From positions 1-64,000 of the forward strand of contig JAIKYU010000070.1 in the NCBI GenBank assembly GCA_024682835.1: a DNA stretch of 64,000 nucleotides, read 5' to 3'. The translations under genes were made by a program, and so were the position numbers. Positions 17,502-27,455 of this stretch are shown piece by piece. Each line of letters opens with the position of its first letter. Position 1 is the first letter of the stretch. The notes under the pieces are model-generated. The model had not been told where the DNA came from, did not search any database, and saw only the letters and a list, made by a program, of their open reading frames with translations. The stretch is from Lachnospiraceae bacterium (GTDB lineage: Bacteria; Bacillota; Clostridia; Lachnospirales; Lachnospiraceae).

Positions 17502-19206
17502 GAAGATGGTTCTCATTCTGCCGGCCTGCTTCGCGGTGCTGATCACGCTGCTTGTCATCATGCTCGGCGTCATGGGGAATGCGGTGCATTATCCATACCG
17601 GATCCTGTACGATGGCTGGCGTCTTCGCGGTTCAATCGCCGGCGCGGGCGGGAAGGTCGAGCATCTGGAAAACGAGAGCATTACGATCGATGAGGTTCCG
17701 GTGGGCAGGAGAGGCGACTATTTCCAGATTTCCGCCAAGCTTCCGGATATGGGGGATATTCCTTTTCCCACGCTGATGTTTGAGACGAGGTATTCCGCTT
17801 ATGAGGTGAGCGTCGACGGTGTCGTGGTGGACCGGTTCGATATGGATGCGGTCGGAACAGGGAAATTTGCCGGCTCAACCTACCATTTTGTGACGCTTCC
17901 GGAGGAGTATGCGGAGAAATTCGTGACGATTACCCTTCACCGGACGGAGAGCCTTGCTGGTCGTGCCATAAAGACACCCTATATCGGGGCGCATGAGGAC
18001 ATGGAAGCCATGCTTCTGCACGACAATTTCTTTGCCGTCACCTGCGGCTTTTTCCTGGTGATTTTCGGACTCTGCTTTCTCTTTCTGACCCTGCTGTTTT
18101 TAAATCGCGTCCCGGAGCTGAAGCCGCAGATGGTCGGGAGCCTTTTGTGCACCGCTCTCGGCGTTCTTCTGATCACCAATGATCATATTGCCTTCCTCTT
18201 CATGGACGCGGATACGGCTACCGTTCTTGATTATCTGGCGATCTATTCGCTTCTGCCGATCACCTTTCTGCTCATGGACGTGCTGCGCATCGAACACCGC
18301 GTGCCGGTAAAGCTTTACAAGGGCTTTGAGTGGCTGACGCTGGTCATGCCCGTGGTTTTTTGCCTGCTGCATTTGCTGAACATCGTTCACATGAACCGTT
18401 TTCTGTTTTTCTACTATGTGGTTGTGGCCGTCGGCGTGGGTATCATGGTGGTGGAGGTGTCGCACAATTTCAGGGAAAAGAAGCTGTCGCCTTCCGGAAA
18501 TGTGAGTGTTTTCGGACTGTGCTCCCTGATCGTCTGCCTTCTTCTCAATATGCTCTGCTTTGTGCTCTGGCGGATCGGCGTGCCTTTTATAGAACGCGAG
18601 ACGGGAAGAAACTTTCTGCCGCTCGGAGCCATGATTTATGCCGCTTCGCAGATCGTGAACTACCTGTCCTTCATTTCCGAATCCGGTTCCAGACAGAAGG
18701 ACTATGCATCCCTGCAGAACATCGCCTACGCGGATGCGCTGACGGGACTGGCCAACCGAGCACGCGCGGACAAGGTTTTTGACGAACTCAACCGCAGCAG
18801 AGAGGATTACTGCCTGGTCAGCGTGGATGTGAACGGACTCAAGGATACCAATGACCGGCTGGGGCATCTGGAGGGCGACCGCCTGCTTAAGGAATATGCG
18901 CAGGCTTTGAAGGCCAATTTCGGCAACGAGGAGCTGTGTGCACGGATGGGCGGCGATGAGTTCCTCGTGGTCATGAAAAGAACCAATGCGGATGGATTCG
19001 GTGTGCGTCTGCGGAGGCTTTACAATGATCTGGATGAAATGAACGAAAAGGACAAGACGCTGTTTAGGAGCGCTGCCATCGGTTACGCATTCCGCCATGA
19101 GTGCCACGGAGGGGACGCGCACAAGGTGTATCTGCTTGCGGATGAGCGCATGTTTGAAAACAAGCGGGAACAGCATGTCCGGTATCGCATCAAAGAGAGG
19201 AATTAG
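17494..19206 (+). CDS. Membrane diguanylate cyclase, tandem paralog of the preceding gene
   Basis: Same architecture; DALTGLANRARADKVF...VSVDVNGLKDTND...ARMGGDEFLV...ADERMFENK. Start set at the GTG after gggaggtg. Confidence 0.86.
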   Translation: MRKKMVLILPACFAVLITLLVIMLGVMGNAVHYPYRILYDGWRLRGSIAGAGGKVEHLENESITIDEVPVGRRGDYFQISAKLPDMGDIPFPTLMFETRYSAYEVSVDGVVVDRFDMDAVGTGKFAGSTYHFVTLPEEYAEKFVTITLHRTESLAGRAIKTPYIGAHEDMEAMLLHDNFFAVTCGFFLVIFGLCFLFLTLLFLNRVPELKPQMVGSLLCTALGVLLITNDHIAFLFMDADTATVLDYLAIYSLLPITFLLMDVLRIEHRVPVKLYKGFEWLTLVMPVVFCLLHLLNIVHMNRFLFFYYVVVAVGVGIMVVEVSHNFREKKLSPSGNVSVFGLCSLIVCLLLNMLCFVLWRIGVPFIERETGRNFLPLGAMIYAASQIVNYLSFISESGSRQKDYASLQNIAYADALTGLANRARADKVFDELNRSREDYCLVSVDVNGLKDTNDRLGHLEGDRLLKEYAQALKANFGNEELCARMGGDEFLVVMKRTNADGFGVRLRRLYNDLDEMNEKDKTLFRSAAIGYAFRHECHGGDAHKVYLLADERMFENKREQHVRYRIKERN

Positions 19207-19211
19207 GCACC

Positions 19212-21500
19212 TTGTCCGGATCCTTCAAGCGGCTTTGTGTAACCGGCGCGGTACAGGGGGTCGGTTTCCGGCCCTTTGTCAAAGCGCTGGCGGATGAATA
19301 CCATCTGACCGGGACGGTGAGGAACAGCGGCGGTATTGTCCGGATTCTCATAACAAAAGGGAATCCGGAGGATATCGCCGCTTTTGTGCGCGGCTTGAAG
19401 GAGCGGGCTCCGAAGGGAGCCGTGGTGCTTGCGGTCACTGAGGAGGCGCCTCACTCCGGGAATGCAGAGGATGGTCCGGCGGACGGATTTGCGATCGCGG
19501 AAAGCGACGGCGGGAAGACGGGGCAGTTCCCTGTGTTTACGCCGGATCTGGCCGTCTGTCAGGATTGTCTTGCGGAGATGAGGGATGAAAAGAACAGACG
19601 CTTTCGCTATCCGCTGATCAGCTGCGCACAATGCGGGCCGCGCTATTCAATTCTGGAGTCGCTGCCTTACGATCGGGAGAGGACCACGATGAGGCCGTTT
19701 TCTCTGTGTCCGGCGTGTGAAGGAGAGTACCGGACGGGCAGACGCAGACATGCCCAGACGATATCCTGCCATTCCTGCGGACCGCAGCTTGTCTGGAGGG
19801 GGATACCGACCGATCCGGATCCGGTATCCTGCGCGGTACGGGTTCTTCGTACGGGCGGAATCATCGGACTCAAGGGGATCGGCGGCTATCAGCTGCTTGC
19901 GGATCCCAAAAACGGGGAGGCTGTCCGCAGGCTTCGCACGATGAAGGGAAGAGAGAGCAAACCGTTCGCCGTGTTGTTTGGGTCGGTGGATGAGGTGCGC
20001 AGATACTGCGCGGTATCCCCGTTTGAAGCGTCTGTGCTGGAATCGGCCGCTCGGCCGATCGTTCTGCTTGCGCCTCTTGCAGCGTCGGGACGGAAACATG
20101 AGTGGTCCGGGGAGGTGTGTGATCAGGCCGCGTTTATCGGGGCTTTCCTGCCGGCTTTCGGCGCGCAGCAGATGCTGGTCGACGCCTGCGGGCCATTGAT
20201 TGCAACGAGTGCCAATCTCTCCGGGGCACCGATGATGATATCGGATGAGGCGTTTGCCGGACACTTTCTGTGTGACGAACCGAAGGACCCCTTCAGGGCA
20301 GACGGCGCACTGGTGCATGACCGTCGGATTCTGGCACCGTTAGATGATTCGGTTTGTTTTGCGGATGACTGTTCTGACGGGGGAACGGAAGAATCAGGCG
20401 GCAGGCTTCGGTTCGTGCGGCGCGCGAGGGGATACGTACCGCTCCCTGTCATCCTTCCCGAAGGAGGGCAAAATGTTTTCGTCCGGTCCGGGGATCTGAT
20501 CGCCTTCGGCGGGGATCTGAAGGCCTCCTTCGCCCTGGCCCGCGGGGATCGGATCATTCTTTCGCAGCCCTTCGGGGATCTGGACAATCGGCCTGTCAGG
20601 CAGGCTTATCTTGCGGAACTGGAGCGTTTCATCCGGATCTATGATCTGCATCCGACGCAGATCCTCTCTGACGCGCATCCGGGCTATCACAGCACCGCCC
20701 TGGCGGGAGAGTGGGCACAGAGGCTGGGGCTTCCGAAGCCCGTGCGCGTGTTTCATCATCATGCCCATATCCTTTCCGTGATGGCGGAATACGGACTGAC
20801 CGCCTGTCTGGGTATCGCCATGGATGGAACGGGATACGGCGAAGACGGAACCATCTGGGGCGGAGAGGTGCTTATCGTAAACGGAACGGACTGTGAGCGC
20901 GCATGGCATCTGCCATCCATGAATATCCCCGGGGGAGACGCGGCTGCGCGTGACGCGTCTCTTTCGGCTGCAGGATGGCTTGCCGCCAGGGGAGAAAAGG
21001 TCGGGGAGGCGCTTAGGGGACGGATTCCCGACGACCGGCTCCGGATCCTCGAGGCAGCGCTGCGCACCGGAACCGGATGTGTGGAAACGACCAGCGCAGG
21101 ACGGTTGTTTGATGCCATGTCGTTTATCCTGGGGTTCGCGGAGGAAAACCGTTACGAGGGGGAGTGCGCCATGGCGCTCGAAGCGGCAGCCCACAGGGCT
21201 CTGCGGGGAGAAGGCCTTTCTTGCGACAGACAACGGGAGAGACAGGCGCTGGACTTCCATGAGCAGACGGCAGATGCCTTTGCGGACGCCGCACTGGAAG
21301 CCTTCAGACGGACGGGGGAGAGACGGGTGATCCTTTCCGGCGGCTGCTTCGCCAACCGGCTGCTGACCTCCCTCTTAAGAAGCGCGCTGGAGAAACGGGG
21401 CATGGAGGTGTTTGTTCCGTCTCAGATTCCGTCAGGGGATGGGGGAATAGCCGTCGGACAGGCTTATTACGGGCTCTTGCGGCAGAGATCCGGGCAGTAA
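19212..21500 (+). CDS. hypF: Carbamoyltransferase HypF (acylphosphatase + Zn fingers + YrdC + Kae1-like)
   Basis: GAVQGVGFRPFVKALA; CQDCLAEM, CAQCGPRYS, CPACEGEY, CHSCGPQL; C-terminal LSGGCFANRLL; TTG start. Confidence 0.95.
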   Translation: MSGSFKRLCVTGAVQGVGFRPFVKALADEYHLTGTVRNSGGIVRILITKGNPEDIAAFVRGLKERAPKGAVVLAVTEEAPHSGNAEDGPADGFAIAESDGGKTGQFPVFTPDLAVCQDCLAEMRDEKNRRFRYPLISCAQCGPRYSILESLPYDRERTTMRPFSLCPACEGEYRTGRRRHAQTISCHSCGPQLVWRGIPTDPDPVSCAVRVLRTGGIIGLKGIGGYQLLADPKNGEAVRRLRTMKGRESKPFAVLFGSVDEVRRYCAVSPFEASVLESAARPIVLLAPLAASGRKHEWSGEVCDQAAFIGAFLPAFGAQQMLVDACGPLIATSANLSGAPMMISDEAFAGHFLCDEPKDPFRADGALVHDRRILAPLDDSVCFADDCSDGGTEESGGRLRFVRRARGYVPLPVILPEGGQNVFVRSGDLIAFGGDLKASFALARGDRIILSQPFGDLDNRPVRQAYLAELERFIRIYDLHPTQILSDAHPGYHSTALAGEWAQRLGLPKPVRVFHHHAHILSVMAEYGLTACLGIAMDGTGYGEDGTIWGGEVLIVNGTDCERAWHLPSMNIPGGDAAARDASLSAAGWLAARGEKVGEALRGRIPDDRLRILEAALRTGTGCVETTSAGRLFDAMSFILGFAEENRYEGECAMALEAAAHRALRGEGLSCDRQRERQALDFHEQTADAFADAALEAFRRTGERRVILSGGCFANRLLTSLLRSALEKRGMEVFVPSQIPSGDGGIAVGQAYYGLLRQRSGQ

Positions 21501-21648
21501 AAATATTTGTAACCTTTTTTTCGATTTTGCGACCCTTTTTGCCGTTTCCCTGCGTCTTATTTTTTGAATGACGGGAAAGAGCGTGTCGAAACAAAATATC
21601 ACAAAAATCACAAAAAACAAAAATTTACGGTTTTTTTGAGATTTCGTA

Positions 21649-21677
21649 TTGCTTTTCCCGAAAAACGGGATTAGAAT
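21649..21677 (+). promoter_or_regulatory. SigA-like promoter with palindrome in the spacer
   Basis: TTGCTT-17 nt-TAGAAT; spacer contains tcccg-aaaaa-cggga. Confidence 0.5.
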
Positions 21678-21722
21678 AAGATCAACATGATAGGTTCATG
21701 ATATCCGAAAGGAGAGAAAGCC

Positions 21723-22259
21723 ATGAAAAACATGAAGAAAGTCGCAGCAGTTGTTACATTGGCATCGATGCTTGCCCTGGTGGCGGGCTGCGGTGCAAAG
21801 GCACCCGCGCTGGATGAGGCGTCTGCGAGTCGTGCGTTCGTTGAGGGCGTGATTCCGGATGAATCAGTTCCGCTTGCCGCAACACCCGGTGATCCGGCTC
21901 TTCTTGCGGCAGCCAATGAGGCGCTGGATCTGGTAAACGAGGAGAGAGCGGCCGGCAATCTTGCCCCCCTTTCCTGGAGCAATGGTCTGGCAGGTGCGGC
22001 TTATGTCCGCGCAAGTGAGCTGCCGAAGCTGTTCTCCCACACGAGACCCGATGGTTCCGCCTGGTACACGGTGAATGAGACCATCATGTACGGTGAGAAT
22101 CTCGCGGAGTTTTACGACACACCGGAAGCGGTTGTTCAGGCATGGATGAATTCTCCTACGCACCGTGCCAATATCATGGAAGCCGATTTCGCGACCTGCG
22201 GCATCAGCATTTATAAGGATGGCGGTGACTATTACTGGGCACAGGAATTCGGATATTGA
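21723..22259 (+). CDS. CAP/SCP-domain lipoprotein
   Basis: Lipobox LALVAGC; LDLVNEERAAGNLAPLSWS...FSHTRPDGSAWYTV...GENLAEF...AWMNSPTHRANIM. Confidence 0.9.
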   Translation: MKNMKKVAAVVTLASMLALVAGCGAKAPALDEASASRAFVEGVIPDESVPLAATPGDPALLAAANEALDLVNEERAAGNLAPLSWSNGLAGAAYVRASELPKLFSHTRPDGSAWYTVNETIMYGENLAEFYDTPEAVVQAWMNSPTHRANIMEADFATCGISIYKDGGDYYWAQEFGY

Positions 22260-22323
22260 TGGAGGCTGACCGACTCAGCGTATCTTTCATGGCGTAGTGT
22301 ATAAATTGCACGAATGGTTGCAG

Positions 22324-22358
22324 ATCCCCGTCGGCTAGACCGGCGGGGATTTTGTTTA
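22324..22358 (+). terminator. Rho-independent terminator
   Basis: atccccgtcgg-ctaga-ccggcggggat followed by tttgttt. Confidence 0.8.
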
Positions 22359-22399
22359 TAAGATGTTCTAGAAGCACTTTTGTTGACAGAGGGAATGAA

Positions 22400-25300
22400 A
22401 TGATGAAAGGCAAACGAATCATGACTCTGATCCTGAGCGGCGTGATGCTGCTGTCGGGAGGACAGATGACGACGCTTACTGCAGCGGCCGGGGAGGTCGG
22501 CCTTCTGTATGAAACCGAAGGGGAAGAATTCTGCTTCAATGAGACGCGGGATCTTTCGCTGGCAGAGGAGCTTGGAGCGGAGGAGATTTCTGAACCGCAT
22601 GAAGGCGCAACACCGACCGGTATCCGTTTTATTCCGCTGACGGAAAAGGTATATTCAGGACAGCCCATTACCTATGATGCCGCGGAAATCGGACTGTTTG
22701 ACTATGACCACTGCAGGACGCTTGTCCTTGGAACGGATTACACGGTTTCCTATAAAAACAACAGGAATGCCTGGCAGAACGGAGATCCGGAGAAGAAGGC
22801 GCCGACCATGACGTTGAAGGGGATCGGCAATTACAGCGGGACGCTGCAGCAGATGTTTTTGATTCATCCCTACACGATTTCCGCCGGCGACGCGGCGCTT
22901 TCGATTTCTGAAAGGGCATATTCCCTTGCCTGTACCGGGAAGGAACAGAAGCCTTCCCCGACGATCGTTCGAACAGTCGACGGCAAAAGCGTAAAACTGG
23001 TGAAAAACAGGGATTATGAACTCCAGTATCGTCCCGGTGTTCCGCAGGCTGCCGGAGATTACGAACTTATCATCTCAGGCACGGGAAACTACACGGGGAC
23101 GATTGTCATCCCGGTGACGGTGGAGAATAAAAAACCGATCGGTAAGGCGGTGCTTCATCATTTCCGGGCGAGCATACCCTGGCGAAACGGGGAGGAGATT
23201 ACGCAGGAAAACTCCGCGATCAGCGAGGATAAACGGTTTTATCTGACTTATCCCGGGAGCAGCGAGCCGCTAAAGGAGCAAAAGGAAGAGGGCGCGGAGG
23301 GAGATTACACCGTGACCTACAGGGATAACGTGCAGGCGGGAACGGCCACCGTGACCTATACCGGTGTGGGCTCCTATACGGGCACCCTGGTGAAAACCTT
23401 TCGAATTGCCGGTACATCCATCTCGGCGACCAGACTCCAGGGCTTTGAAAAGTCCCTTCCCTACGCTTTTGGAGCGGAGGTCAGGCAAAACGGCGTGACG
23501 CTTCTGCCGAAGAAGGGAAGCGCGGAGACGCCGCTCAGGGAGGGAACGGATTATTCGGTTTCCTATGAGAAGAACCGCCTGGCAGGCACGGCGACGGTGA
23601 CTTACACCGGGATGGGCGGTTACACGGGTAAGCTGAAAAAGAACTTTCGGATTACCGGTTTTGACTTGAGCACAGCCTCCGGCGACGCGCTGCATATCAC
23701 GGTAAACGGCGGAGAGAACGTGCCCTACGTAAAAGGCGGCGCGATCCCCGAAGCGGAGGTGAAGCTCACGGCGCCGGTACCGGATGCCGACGGTCATCCG
23801 GTAACACAGGAGCTTGTGCTGGAGAAGGGAAAGGATTACAGAATCACCTGTCAGAATCATAGGAAGACGGGGGCAGCGACGGTGGTGATCACGGGAATGG
23901 GCAACTATGCAAAGATTGTAAAAAAGCCCTATACGATCATCCCGCAGGAGCTGTCCGCACTGGAGGTGACGGCCGCCGACAGGGTTTACAGGAACAAAAA
24001 CGGAAACTTCCTCACCTCTGTCACTGTGACGGATCGAAACGGAAAAACGCTTGCTGCCGGAAAGGATTTCGACAATCGGAATGCCTCCTATTTCTACGCG
24101 AAAAAAAACGGAGACATCTGGGAAAAGGATGAAAGCCGTCCGCTGTCAGCCCGGGATACGGTGTCCGTGGAGGAAGGCGGAACCGTTCTCTGGACGGAGG
24201 TCACTGCAAAAGCGGGTTCTTACTACACCGGGACTGCGGGATGTGCCTTCCGCGTCGTGAAGGCGGATATCGCCGGCACGAAGGTGCGGGTGGATACACA
24301 GTACTACGAAGGAACACCGGCGACTCCGTCCGGCCGACAGGTCGTCGTGCGGGACGTGAAAGTGCTGAAGGAGGGCAGAGACTATCGGATTGCGGGCTGG
24401 TCGAACAATGCGAGGAAGGGAACCGGAAGGCTCATTCTTGAAGGAATCGGTAATTACGGCGGCCGCAAGACCGTACCTTTCGTCATTGCCGACCGGACGG
24501 TCAATGCGGCGGTTGTGTATTACGGAAACGGGGCGACCGCCGGAAGCATGAAGCGTCAGATCCTTGCGGACGGGAAGGGGAGTCTTTTGGCCAATAAGTT
24601 TACGAGAATCGGATACACCTTTAGCGGGTGGAACACCGCAGAGGACGGCAGCGGCACAGCCTTTCGGGATGGCGCGTCGGTTACCGCGGAGAGTATGCTC
24701 GCGCTATACGCGCAGTGGAATCCCGTCGAATACACGATCACCTATGTGCTGAACGGCGGGGTGAATGCCGCAGGCAATCCGGACAGATACACGGCGGAAA
24801 GCGAAACGATCACGCTTCTTGATCCGACGAAGGAGGGGGATGATCTTTTTGACGGCTGGTATACCGACAAAGCCTGCACCAAAGCCAGGCGGATCTATGA
24901 GATCGAGCAGGGTAGCTCCGGCAATCTGACGATCTATGCGAAATGGAAGCCGGTCGTGGTGCGAAGGATTGTGGCACCGGATCCTGAAACCTGCTTCAAT
25001 GTGCTGGATGCACCGTTTCAAGCAAAGCCCGGGGACGGAGCGGACGATTCTGCCGCGATTCAGCGGGCCATCGATCAGGCGGCGGAAGAACCGGAGGGCG
25101 GAAGACGCACGGTCTATGTGCCGGCCGGTGTATATGATATCGAGCCGGTGGACATCGACAGGCAGAACCCGAATATCATGTTGAAGAGCAATGTGACGCT
25201 GCTGCTGGACAATGACGCGGAGTTGAAGATTCATAAAACCAATATCAAGTCCTATTGCGCCATCAGCATTCGGTTTGCGGATCATGCCACGGTCCGCGGC

Positions 25301-25894
25301 GGGCGTATCACGGGTGAGCGCCACGAGAGAACCGGCGGAAAGGCGGCGGAGGACGGCCACGGTGTGAAGATCTGTGGCAGCAAGGATGTGACGGTATCGG
25401 ATATGGTGATAGACGGCTGCTGGGGGGACGGCATCTATGCCGGAACGGCGGTGCTTTATTCCACACCGATGGGCTGCGAGGACATCACGATCGAGCATTG
25501 CGAAATCCTGAACAGTCACCGGAATAATCTGGGAATTGTGGATGTCAACGGCATGGTCGTCGATCGCTGCCTGATTCATAATGCCTATGGGGCAACCCTG
25601 GGGCAGCAGTGCGAGATCGATGTGGAGCCCAATGCCGGCGCTTCCGTAAACAGCGTGAATTTCCCCTGCAGAAATATCCGGTTTACCAACACCACCGTGA
25701 CGGCGCATGAGGCGGACGACTGGCGGTATTCCGTATTCTACACCCACAAAAACCCGAATAAGGAGGGAACCCCTTCCGGGCAGAATATCCGATTCGAGAA
25801 CTGCAGACTATACGGTTACTTCAATAACGACAACGGCAGGAACGTCACCTGCGATGAAAACACGGTGATTGTGGGAACAAAGCACGGCCTTTGA
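22400..25894 (+). CDS. Large secreted protein: MBG/Ig-like repeats, InlB-type (Listeria-Bacteroides) repeats, C-terminal right-handed beta-helix (pectate lyase/GH28-like)
   Basis: Signal peptide MMKGKRIMTLILSGVMLLSGGQMTTLTAAA; repeated GTDYTVSYKNNRN..GIGNYSGT modules; GYTFSGWNTAEDGSGTAF / LFDGWYTDKACTKA; FNVLDAPFQAKPGDGADDSAAIQRAIDQA...VYVPAGVYDI. Confidence 0.82.
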   Translation: MMKGKRIMTLILSGVMLLSGGQMTTLTAAAGEVGLLYETEGEEFCFNETRDLSLAEELGAEEISEPHEGATPTGIRFIPLTEKVYSGQPITYDAAEIGLFDYDHCRTLVLGTDYTVSYKNNRNAWQNGDPEKKAPTMTLKGIGNYSGTLQQMFLIHPYTISAGDAALSISERAYSLACTGKEQKPSPTIVRTVDGKSVKLVKNRDYELQYRPGVPQAAGDYELIISGTGNYTGTIVIPVTVENKKPIGKAVLHHFRASIPWRNGEEITQENSAISEDKRFYLTYPGSSEPLKEQKEEGAEGDYTVTYRDNVQAGTATVTYTGVGSYTGTLVKTFRIAGTSISATRLQGFEKSLPYAFGAEVRQNGVTLLPKKGSAETPLREGTDYSVSYEKNRLAGTATVTYTGMGGYTGKLKKNFRITGFDLSTASGDALHITVNGGENVPYVKGGAIPEAEVKLTAPVPDADGHPVTQELVLEKGKDYRITCQNHRKTGAATVVITGMGNYAKIVKKPYTIIPQELSALEVTAADRVYRNKNGNFLTSVTVTDRNGKTLAAGKDFDNRNASYFYAKKNGDIWEKDESRPLSARDTVSVEEGGTVLWTEVTAKAGSYYTGTAGCAFRVVKADIAGTKVRVDTQYYEGTPATPSGRQVVVRDVKVLKEGRDYRIAGWSNNARKGTGRLILEGIGNYGGRKTVPFVIADRTVNAAVVYYGNGATAGSMKRQILADGKGSLLANKFTRIGYTFSGWNTAEDGSGTAFRDGASVTAESMLALYAQWNPVEYTITYVLNGGVNAAGNPDRYTAESETITLLDPTKEGDDLFDGWYTDKACTKARRIYEIEQGSSGNLTIYAKWKPVVVRRIVAPDPETCFNVLDAPFQAKPGDGADDSAAIQRAIDQAAEEPEGGRRTVYVPAGVYDIEPVDIDRQNPNIMLKSNVTLLLDNDAELKIHKTNIKSYCAISIRFADHATVRGGRITGERHERTGGKAAEDGHGVKICGSKDVTVSDMVIDGCWGDGIYAGTAVLYSTPMGCEDITIEHCEILNSHRNNLGIVDVNGMVVDRCLIHNAYGATLGQQCEIDVEPNAGASVNSVNFPCRNIRFTNTTVTAHEADDWRYSVFYTHKNPNKEGTPSGQNIRFENCRLYGYFNNDNGRNVTCDENTVIVGTKHGL

Positions 25895-25935
25895 TGTCAG
25901 GAAAAAACATAAGACGGGGATTGACTCTGCAAAGA

Positions 25936-25968
25936 ACGGAGAGCGTTACAGCTCTCCGTCTCTTTTTC
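25936..25968 (+). terminator. Hairpin terminator of the beta-helix gene overlapping the 3' end of pyrI
   Basis: acggagagc-gttac-agctctccgt followed by ctctttttctg; pyrI stop codon (complement of tta) at 25946-25948 lies in the loop. Confidence 0.7.
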
Positions 25969-26386
25969 TGTATCGTTCATCGCAGTACCGGCAGCGGTAG
26001 ATTTCCTTTTCCTCATCAGCGAGATAGAAGATCTGCGGCAGCCCCTGCTCGATGGAGGTGATGCACCGGGGATTGTGGCAGCGGATGATATCCCGGATTT
26101 CTTTCGGCAGAACCAGAGACCGCTTTTCTACGATCTCCCCGTCCTTGATGACGTTGACGGTGATGTTGTGGTCGATGAAAGCCAGAACATCGAGATTCAG
26201 CGTGTTGATATCGACCTCGACCTTCAGGATGTCCTTTTTACCGGTCTTTCCGCTGCGTGCGTTCTTGATGATGGCCACGGTATTATCCAGCTTGTCGAGA
26301 CCCAGCTGGTGATAGATGGACAGGCTCTTGCCGGCCTGAATGTGATCCAGGACAAATCCTTCTTCAATTTTACCTACATTCAGCAT
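25946..26386 (-). CDS. pyrI: Aspartate carbamoyltransferase regulatory subunit
   Basis: MLNVGKIEEGFVLDHIQAGKSLSIYHQL...; Zn site CHNPRC...CRYCDERY. Confidence 0.95.
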   Translation of the reverse strand: MLNVGKIEEGFVLDHIQAGKSLSIYHQLGLDKLDNTVAIIKNARSGKTGKKDILKVEVDINTLNLDVLAFIDHNITVNVIKDGEIVEKRSLVLPKEIRDIIRCHNPRCITSIEQGLPQIFYLADEEKEIYRCRYCDERYRKRDGEL

Positions 26387-26444
26387 AGCTTGTTACTCCT
26401 TTCCGCGGCTGACGCATTCAGGGTGCCGGAACTGTTCGGGCATG

Positions 26445-27416
26445 TTACGGCGACTGCCATTTCAGCAGGCCATGATTGATGTGATCATCTGTGAGATCCA
26501 GAAGAGTCAGGATGAGCGACATGCGGACAAACAGTCCGTACTGCACCTGACGGAAATAGGCAGCCCGCGGATCATTATCCACATCGACGGCGATTTCGTT
26601 GACGCGGGGAAGCGGGTGCAGAATATACATGGATTCCCTGGCCCGGGAGAGCTTTTCCTTGTCCAGAATGTAGAAATCCTTCAGGCGCACGTAATCCTCT
26701 TCGTTGAAGAAACGCTCACGCTGTACACGGGTCATGTAGAGAAGATCGAGATCGGGAATGACGTCGTCCAGACGGATGACCTCTTCAAAGGGAATGTTTT
26801 TGTTTCGAAGCATTTCGGTGATGTAGTCCGGAACCCTGAGCTCGGGAGGGGAGATGAAGACGAAGCGGATCCCTTTGTAGCGGATCAGCGCATGGATCAG
26901 GGAATGAACGGTGCGCCCGAATTTCAGATCGCCGCAGAGCCCGATGGTGAAATCCGACAGACTGCCGTGGAGAGACCGTATGGTCAGCAGATCGGTCAGT
27001 GTCTGGGTGGGATGCTCGTGCCCGCCGTCGCCCGCATTGATGACGGGAATCCCGGATCTGGCGGCTGCTACCATTGCGGCTCCTTCCTTCGGATGGCGCA
27101 TGGCACAGATGTCAGCGAAGCAGGAGACCACACGGATAGTATCGGCGACGCTTTCTCCCTTGCTGGCGGAGCTGGAAGAGGCGTCCGCAAAGCCGATGAC
27201 CTGGCCGCCCAGTCTCAGCATCGCCGTCTCAAAGGAAAGCCTGGTACGTGTGCTCGGTTCATAGAAGCAGGTGGCCAGAATACGCCCCTCGCAGATGTGC
27301 GCGTACTGCGCAGGATGAAGGGCGATATCATCCGCCTTGTCAAACAGGCGTTCCAGCTCGTCCACCGAAAAATCCATCGGTGTCATCAGGTGACGAAGGG
27401 CATTGGTTTCAATCAT
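26445..27416 (-). CDS. pyrB: Aspartate carbamoyltransferase catalytic subunit
   Basis: [47 protein letters not shown]. Confidence 0.96.
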   Translation of the reverse strand: MIETNALRHLMTPMDFSVDELERLFDKADDIALHPAQYAHICEGRILATCFYEPSTRTRLSFETAMLRLGGQVIGFADASSSSASKGESVADTIRVVSCFADICAMRHPKEGAAMVAAARSGIPVINAGDGGHEHPTQTLTDLLTIRSLHGSLSDFTIGLCGDLKFGRTVHSLIHALIRYKGIRFVFISPPELRVPDYITEMLRNKNIPFEEVIRLDDVIPDLDLLYMTRVQRERFFNEEDYVRLKDFYILDKEKLSRARESMYILHPLPRVNEIAVDVDNDPRAAYFRQVQYGLFVRMSLILTLLDLTDDHINHGLLKWQSP

Positions 27417-27455
27417 CAGGTTCCTCCTACTTGACGGTTGCTTGGTGATATCATC

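Noticed and set aside
14088-21500. Considered as a mobile island inserted between hypC and hypF
   Set aside because: No integrase, transposase, att-like direct repeats or tRNA seen, so mobility is unsupported.
24704-25747. 347-aa minus-strand ORF inside the beta-helix gene
   Set aside because: Antisense shadow ORF with no domain signal.
26442-27434. 330-aa plus-strand ORF antisense to pyrB
   Set aside because: Shadow ORF of a well-conserved catalytic subunit.
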